Positions 58,327-64,000 of a DNA stretch of 64,000 bases are shown piece after piece. The stretch is from the NCBI GenBank assembly GCA_036346225.1, contig JARFIW010000108.1:2356001-2420000 (forward strand), given 5' to 3'. Origin of the DNA: Platerodrilus igneus (taxonomy: Eukaryota > Arthropoda > Insecta > Coleoptera > Lycidae). The notes beneath the pieces were generated by a model. The model was given only the letters and a program-made list of their open reading frames with translations, searched no databases and had not been told where the DNA came from. Both the position numbers and the translations under genes were made by a program. Numbering within the stretch: the stretch's first letter is position 1; each line of letters begins with the position of its first letter.

Positions 58327-58332
58327 ACTATT

Positions 58333-61300
58333 GCTTTATCTTGTGAAAGCTTACAAATCCTATATACTACACGGTTAATTCGTTTCAGTACTTCGTAAGA
58401 ATTTTCCAATTTTTTGTAATTTTGGCGGCAATCCACACCTTCGTCTGGAATTGTACAACAATTCTCGGTCTCCCGTTTGAAAAAGTGATATCTTGAATTT
58501 TCTGCTTGAGTCTTTCATCTGAACTTTTACCTACAACGTCTTCTCTAGATTTGATAAAGAAACCTAAGGTCACATGGTAAACGTATCTCGCGTCCCAACA
58601 TAGCACATGCAGAAGTTTATCCAGTACTCTCGTGAATCGCGAATCGGTAGGCTAATAGAAATAGATGTATGTATTGGCCCCAGTACCTTTGATGTTAAGA
58701 GACTACTCTGTAGAGATATTTACCCAAGGTGCGGTTCCTGTGTTCTACCATATCACCTGATTAAAGGTGCAACGGTGTCGTTCTGATCTTTCTCATCTCC
58801 AACAGCTGGCAAACCTTTTGAAATAGCGCCAACTCAAAATTTATACCCTGATCAGTTTGCAGCTGCAAGGGTATGCCAAAACGGCAGAAAAGTTCTTTGA
58901 TCAATAATACGTCAGTAATAGTTGATGCTTCCTAGTTGGATATGGTATACGCATCAATCCATTTTGTAAAATAGTCCATGCCCACCAAGATATATTTATT
59001 TTTAGTCGCTTTCGGAGAATGGGCCTGCGATGTCAATTACCACTCTTTTAAACGGGCTTCCTACATTGTATTGCCTAATGCGCGCTTTCCGGTTACCTAA
59101 CAGCGCACATAGCTGACACTTTCAGCACCATTCTATCACGTCTTTCGTGCAGCCTACCCATTGACATTCTTACGGCCATTTTGTAGTGTTTTCTTAATGC
59201 CGGAGTATCTTTGTGTGCCCTCTCCCACTCCCATGTGCCATTAAGTATATGTCCCAAAACTTACAGCACCTGGCTCTTTCAAATCACCACCTGAAGCGTA
59301 CTCTCAGATCTATCTTTATTTTCAAGGAAATGCACTAAGATCCCGCCTTTCAACTTCGAAGAATCCCACTGCCCCAGTACGACTTCAGCCTGCTATTTAG
59401 CGAGCTAACAATGTTCTACGACAGACGCTCTCTTATAATTTTCTAATCCATAATGAAGGCTAAGTCTTGGTCATTCTCTTGTTTGACTCTCAGCTGATGT
59501 GGCTACTTATGGTCGTTAATCACAGTTGTCAGACAAAAAGGATCACATTTCATTTCCAGCCGTAAAAAGTGTGGCTGCAACATTCGGGACAAGGCCGTCT
59601 GGACAACACATCTGCATTACGGTGACTTGAACCCACTCGTTGTTCAGCTTTTATCCATCCCGCGGTTTTCTTTTCCGGGCTCTTGAATTGCAGTGATCAT
59701 TTCAGCACTGCGTGATCTGCTCTCAGATGAAACTTTCGACCATAGAACTACTTATAAAAGTGCGCTACCGATTTCACTACAGCCAACAGCACTTTCACCG
59801 TAACACAGTAGTTTCTTTCCGGTTTCGACAGCCATATGCTGAAATAACCAATCACTTTTTTTGACCGTCCTGTATCTGGGACAACACACTTCCAATAGCA
59901 ACATTACTTGCGTCCGTGTTTAATATAAATTTGCTTTTCGTATTTTGACAACTTTCGTCCCATACATAGACACATCTTGTGTTAATTTAGTGAACGGTTT
60001 GAAAATATTTGCAAATCCACAAGCAAATCCTCTATAATTTGTGGGCTAGTGTTTGTTTTTGGCTTTGACCACTCTTGAACCACCATAGGTTTTGCCGGGT
60101 ATGGTCAAACTCCATCGCGTGAGACCATATGCCTTAGGTACTTTACCACTTCGCTGAGCAGGTGGCATGGGTTCAAATTGGTTCCCCTCAATCTTAGAAG
60201 CACTTACTCCAAATTAGTCAAGTGTTCTTTAAATGTATTTCCAATCATGATCATATCATCCAAATAAACGAGACGTGTTCTCTATGGCAATTCTCGTAAA
60301 GTGTTCTCCATTAAACGCTCAAAGATAGCAGAAACGTTAAAAGGTCCAAATGGCATCACTCTAAGTTGAGGCCAGTACTAATAGTAAAAGCAGTTTTCTC
60401 TCGATCTTAGAGATCCATGTCTACTTGTCAGTATCCGCTTTTCAAGTTCAGGATCGAGAACTACCGTGACTCTGAGAGTGTATCTACGGTGTCATTAATC
60501 CTCGCTAATGAGTAACTGTCCTTCACACGTCAGTCAACCGGCGACAGTCAACACAGAATCTTATCGACCCGTCCTTCTCCTTCACAAGCACAACAGGCGA
60601 TGTCCAAGAGCCGTCAGAGCGTTCGATCACAACCTGTTCTTCCATTCCTCCAACCATTCTCTCGACTAACGCTTGGCCAACGCCAGTCCTCTCGGCTGTT
60701 CTCTTACTGGCCGAAAATCCCCAGAATCAATTTTGCATTTAACCATCGCGGTTCTTCCCAATTGGCTCCCTTTAATCTCAAACACATTTGAATATCGTCG
60801 AATCAGACCTTAAAGTCAACCAGCTGTTGTTGTTCAAGATTTTGTCATAGTTTTATTAATCGGTCCAATAACTTTGAAAAACACTTATTGATGGGCGGCT
60901 CCTTTACGATGCTGGTATTTTCCGCCACGTGAACTACCGAAGAGCACCGCCCAACTGTTGCATTTTTTCTCAATTCAATGTCGTAGAATCCTAATTGGTA
61001 AAATGTCTAATACTTTTGTCAGTACTTTTTTACAAGTACGCCTTTTTTACGAAAGGTTCGTTATCGCGCACAAACCCTTCCGATGAGCACCATCCAAAAA
61101 CCCGTACAGTTCCGTCGTTTGTCTTAAAACGGAATTTCTTCGTTCCCTTCTCTCAGGATATTCCCTTTCGTATGCAAACGACAATCGTACTTTTTCAAGA
61201 TATCCATTCCCCAGATAGCTTCTTCGGTGATGTCTGCTATTATCACTGGATGATCAAATATTTTGCTACCAATACCGATTTTTACGTTTGAAACTCCGTG

Positions 61301-61453
61301 TGTTCGAATGTCTTTGGCGCCCACTGTTGTAAGAAGTGCCATCACAAGTTTCACTTTATAATGGTAGCGCACTACGGCAAGGTTTACAATTGTCCTAGTG
61401 GCACCGGTATCAACTAAAAACTTAATAATATTTGCGTTATACTGTCCATACAC
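58333..61453 (-). pseudogene. pol: Gypsy B pol remnant: protease, RT, RNase H, integrase
   Basis: From right to left, the retropepsin has FLVDTGATRTIVN and IWGMDILKKYDCRLH (61453-61124). RT shows RLVYLDDMIMIG near 60265-60235 and YLRHMVSRDGV. Integrase shows MDYFTKWIDAY (58990 region) and FGIPLQLQTDQGINFE (58880-58840), then a C-terminal tail ending EVLKRINRVVYRICKLSQDK at the Polinton junction. Stops and frameshifts are numerous. The pol tail continues at 42746-42692 beyond the Polinton. Gag and the 5' LTR are not visible to the right. Confidence 0.8.
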
Positions 61454-61636
61454 GTCATAGAATCGTGATTTTTCTCAACATACAACCCTTTTCCACTATG
61501 AAAATCAAAATGATCCTGCTCAATGGTTACTTTGACAAACGCTGAAGCCCAAGAATCCATATTCTTGAGACTCCTTTATCTTTCTCGCTCTCAACTTCCT
61601 ACCAGGCCAACACCTCGAAACAAGACTGAAGACATG

Positions 61637-61663
<27 letters not shown>
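61637..61663. repeat. (CA)n microsatellite
   Basis: Uninterrupted CA dinucleotides over 27 bp. Confidence 0.9.
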
Positions 61664-61667
<4 letters not shown>

Positions 61668-62399
61668 AATTCCCATCGTCCGATATGCCGTAGACCCTTG
61701 GCTTGCATTAACACTCCCTTTACCTCCAGAGCATACCGAACCACCTCCACAATCTCTTTACATATCCCGCACATAAGCATCCTTTTTCAATCCGCGGTCC
61801 ATCGCCGCAATCTAGAATTGAAACTTGCTATAGCCCAACACTACTCCACATTATTGTACGAGAACTATAGCACGCAACCCTTTATCAAAAACAACTTCAG
61901 TATCCAGAACTTCTTCTTCTACTGCTGGCAGCAACAATGGGTCCTTTCCTCAGGTGTTAGATACTCATACGAAATCTTTCTTAACATCACCGATACTCAA
62001 GGTCACATCTCCGCCTTCATATAATGTCTGACTAGCCGTGGTAACTTTCGTGTTTCCTGATCTGCCCCTGCGTCGATCAATCCAACTCAGAAACTCCCAT
62101 TTACTTTATTTACTTCTGTCTTCTATCTACCTCATTATAAGCAAATTTTAATGCCACAGTCAATCTTGACCTGTACTCCGCACTCCCAAGCATCAGTCCT
62201 CTGGTTACAAACTTTTCCCAACAACTCAATCTATTCCTAAAAGAAATTTTCGTCACTAAACCACCCATCACAACCAACCTGTTGCTTTAACACATATTCT
62301 AATACTCACCCATACACACACACTTTGACATCCACACACACGCACACTTAAATCCCACAATAATACCTACGGATACCCTCAAACCACCACACTAACTCA
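61664..62399. other. Unassigned stretch right of gypsy B
   Basis: A plus-strand frame (61698-62024) is open but has no recognised family. It may be a decayed mobile-element C-terminus belonging to the tail at 62400-62575. Confidence 0.3.
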
Positions 62400-62575
62400 A
62401 CTTCACCCTCTCCAAACATCACCTTGAAGAATACAGCGACTACGGCGGCCCAGGAGGAGACGAGCCGTCCCACCCGCACTTCAATTATTTATTTATCTTT
62501 GTCAAACGTTACCAAGATTATGCAGCTAGAAGGGGCCGATAGCCTAGGTATAAATTGAATTGAATAAAAAACCAA
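62400..62575 (+). repeat. Possible 3' end of a LINE or SINE
   Basis: A GC-rich segment (GGCGGCCCAGGAGGAGACGA) is followed by TTATTTATTTATC and GATTATGCAGCTAGAAGGGG. It ends in ATTGAATTGAATAAAAAA, which resembles a LINE 3' UTR with a simple tail. The family is not identified. Confidence 0.35.
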
Positions 62576-64000
62576 ATGAATAAAAGCTCATTCAGTAACT
62601 TTACAAACTAAAGTGCTTTTAGTTCTAGTGTTGAAAACATTTGCAATTTAATTACGCACACAAAAACATTTGTAACTAGTTTCAGTACATAAGTTCATAT
62701 CAATATTTTAACTTCTAAATAGATGTTGTGTCTGTTACTACAAAGCATTAACAAGGTGACCACCAAAAAACCAAAACACCACATAGTCATACGATATCAC
62801 AGAGTCTACTTTCAGCAGTATATCGACAATGAAGGGCACAACCTGGAAGATTTACTTTTTAAAATCATACGAATTAATGCATGTCATGTAATTGTTTCAT
62901 AATAATTTTTTTTGTAACTTTTAAGGTTAAAAGATTTATTTTACCCCATCTTTGTAATTAAGGAATTCTGATTAGAAAACTGGTTTTTATTTAACCAAAG
63001 AGATATTCGAAATGGACATGCAAATGCCGAACAAAATTCAAGAGTATAGAACCAGAAAAAAGTAGTATGACAGAATAACCTGAAACGCCAAGAAAATTAG
63101 GGCAAGTTTAATTTTTAATTTTTATGAAAAGATACGGGCTATATCTAAATGCGATAGATTAAAGTTTGTGTACTAGAATGCGCACTAATGATTTACTTTT
63201 CTAGCTTCTACAAGCTTGATGACCACATCCTTCAATAACGTCCTACTTTTCTCACACTTCTTTATTCAACTCACTGAAAACTGAAAGAAAAAGCATTGTG
63301 TATCATTATTCTTCAGATTAATCGTTACACAGATTTCAATTTTCAAAATTCTTTATTTTAAAACTTGCACTTCTTAAAATTCATAATTTTCAAATTTTAA
63401 AATTTTCAGTGTTTAAAATTTTAAGCTTTCAAAATTTGATTGAAGATTGAAAATTCGACCCTGTAAGGTTACAAATTTTTATAATCACAAAGCTCTAAAA
63501 TTAAAAAACTTGAAAATTAAAAATTGAGTAAACGGGAAATTTTGAAAATGGATATGTTAAAAACAAAACTTTTAATGTTTCACATTTTGAAAATTTTAAG
63601 TTATTAATTTTCAGTGTTCAAAATGTTCAGTTTAAAGGTTTTTTCTTAGTTAACAGTATTTCAAATGCTGAGGAATACTAAGTATCAAATTCCCTAGTTT
63701 TCAAAATTTCCAGTTTTCATAATTACCAAATTTTTTAATTTCTAGTTCCAAGTTTCAAATTCTAAAAACTCCAAAATTTTCCGTTACCTCTAATTTTAAC
63801 AATGTGCTATTTTCAAAACAAGTAATTTTCAAAATCTACAAAATTTCTAAATTTCAAAATTTTTAAAGTTGGAAATTTGAAAATTGGAACTTAAATGGTG
63901 GAAGGTTAGAAAACTTAAAATTTTTAACAACAGTGGGTTTGAAAATTTAAAGATCAGAAGTAGACGTTGTAACCGGGGAGAAGCACAGAGGGACTCTGGT
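62576..64000. other. AT-rich DNA with a TTCAAAATTTT-like simple repeat
   Basis: From about 63300 to 63940 the sequence is dominated by variants of TTCAAAATTT, TTTTCAGTT and AAAATTTTAA. This looks like diverged low-complexity or satellite DNA. No gene seen. Confidence 0.5.

Larger units (their letters stand above)
42747..58332. mobile_element. Polinton/Maverick, with 6-bp target duplications
   Basis: The element proper is 42753-58326 (15,574 bp), within the usual 15-20 kb. It begins AGTAGGG and ends CCCTACT (5'-AG...CT-3'). ACTATT at 42747-42752 and 58327-58332 is a perfect 6-bp duplication. Inside lie TIRs of about 406 bp and the hallmark genes: integrase, packaging ATPase, adenain-like protease, capsid proteins and protein-primed DNA polymerase B. 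It is nested in the minus-strand gypsy element B. Frameshifts in many genes indicate a non-functional copy. Confidence 0.97.

Noticed and set aside
1..64000. CRISPR array, bacterial operons, riboswitches
   Set aside because: The window is eukaryotic; repeats present are satellites and mobile elements without spacer structure.

Overview
This is eukaryotic, AT-rich, repeat-dominated DNA, most likely from an insect or other arthropod. The evidence is Ty3/gypsy elements with small ORFs of the insect type, an R1-like and a Jockey-like LINE, an arthropod-type Polinton/Maverick, and TATA plus TCAGT (arthropod initiator) core promoters. I see no convincing host gene. The window is a stack of nested and tandem mobile elements.

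Layout. 0-2.3 kb: AT-rich DNA with four 72-bp copies of a hammerhead-ribozyme-like domain. 2.3-5 kb: 5' part of a decayed gypsy element (LTR, primer-binding site, small ORFs, protease, RT). 7.0-15.8 kb: an array of ~457-462 bp satellite/retrozyme-like units, each carrying a type-I hammerhead motif. The array is interrupted by a 6.45-kb LTR retroelement (7345-13794, 4-bp target duplication AATG) and turns palindromic at 14939/14940. 15.8-19 kb: an R1-like LINE on the minus strand. 18.6-27.4 kb: three tandem ~2.94-kb units that each include the 5' end of that LINE, a GT microsatellite and a ~1.87-kb dispersed repeat, which also occurs alone at 33.7-35.6 kb. 36.5-37.4 kb: a Jockey-like LINE fragment. 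38.8-39.4 kb: a relic of a second Polinton PolB gene.

41.4-61.5 kb: a minus-strand gypsy element (3' LTR 41430-42051, polypurine tract, integrase, RT, protease) is split by a 15,574-bp Polinton at 42753-58326. The Polinton has 5'-AG...CT-3' ends, ~406/410-bp terminal inverted repeats and a perfect 6-bp target duplication ACTATT. Without one copy of the duplication, the gypsy pol frame reads through the junction.

The Polinton gene set forms a virus-like module. An RNase-H-fold-like gene, integrase, a DPxxxDxVN-repeat protein, a DUF8207-like protein, a packaging ATPase with an N-terminal Psq-type HTH, a double-jelly-roll capsid protein, a 53-aa protein, a penton-like protein, an adenain-like protease, a PLA2-domain protein and an unknown protein lie on the minus strand. 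A zinc-finger/protein-primed DNA polymerase B lies on the plus strand, divergent from a shared promoter region. Many of these genes carry frameshifts, so this copy is a relic. The ATPase, PLA2 and 53-aa frames are uninterrupted. Several genes use a TATA box ~30 bp before a CAGT initiator, with very short leaders, and two of these TATA boxes lie inside the last codons of the upstream gene.

The most unusual signal is the hammerhead-ribozyme satellite. Core, stem I with an internal loop and a loop-less palindromic stem III recur in several diverged copies, in the manner of animal retrozymes that self-cleave as dimers.
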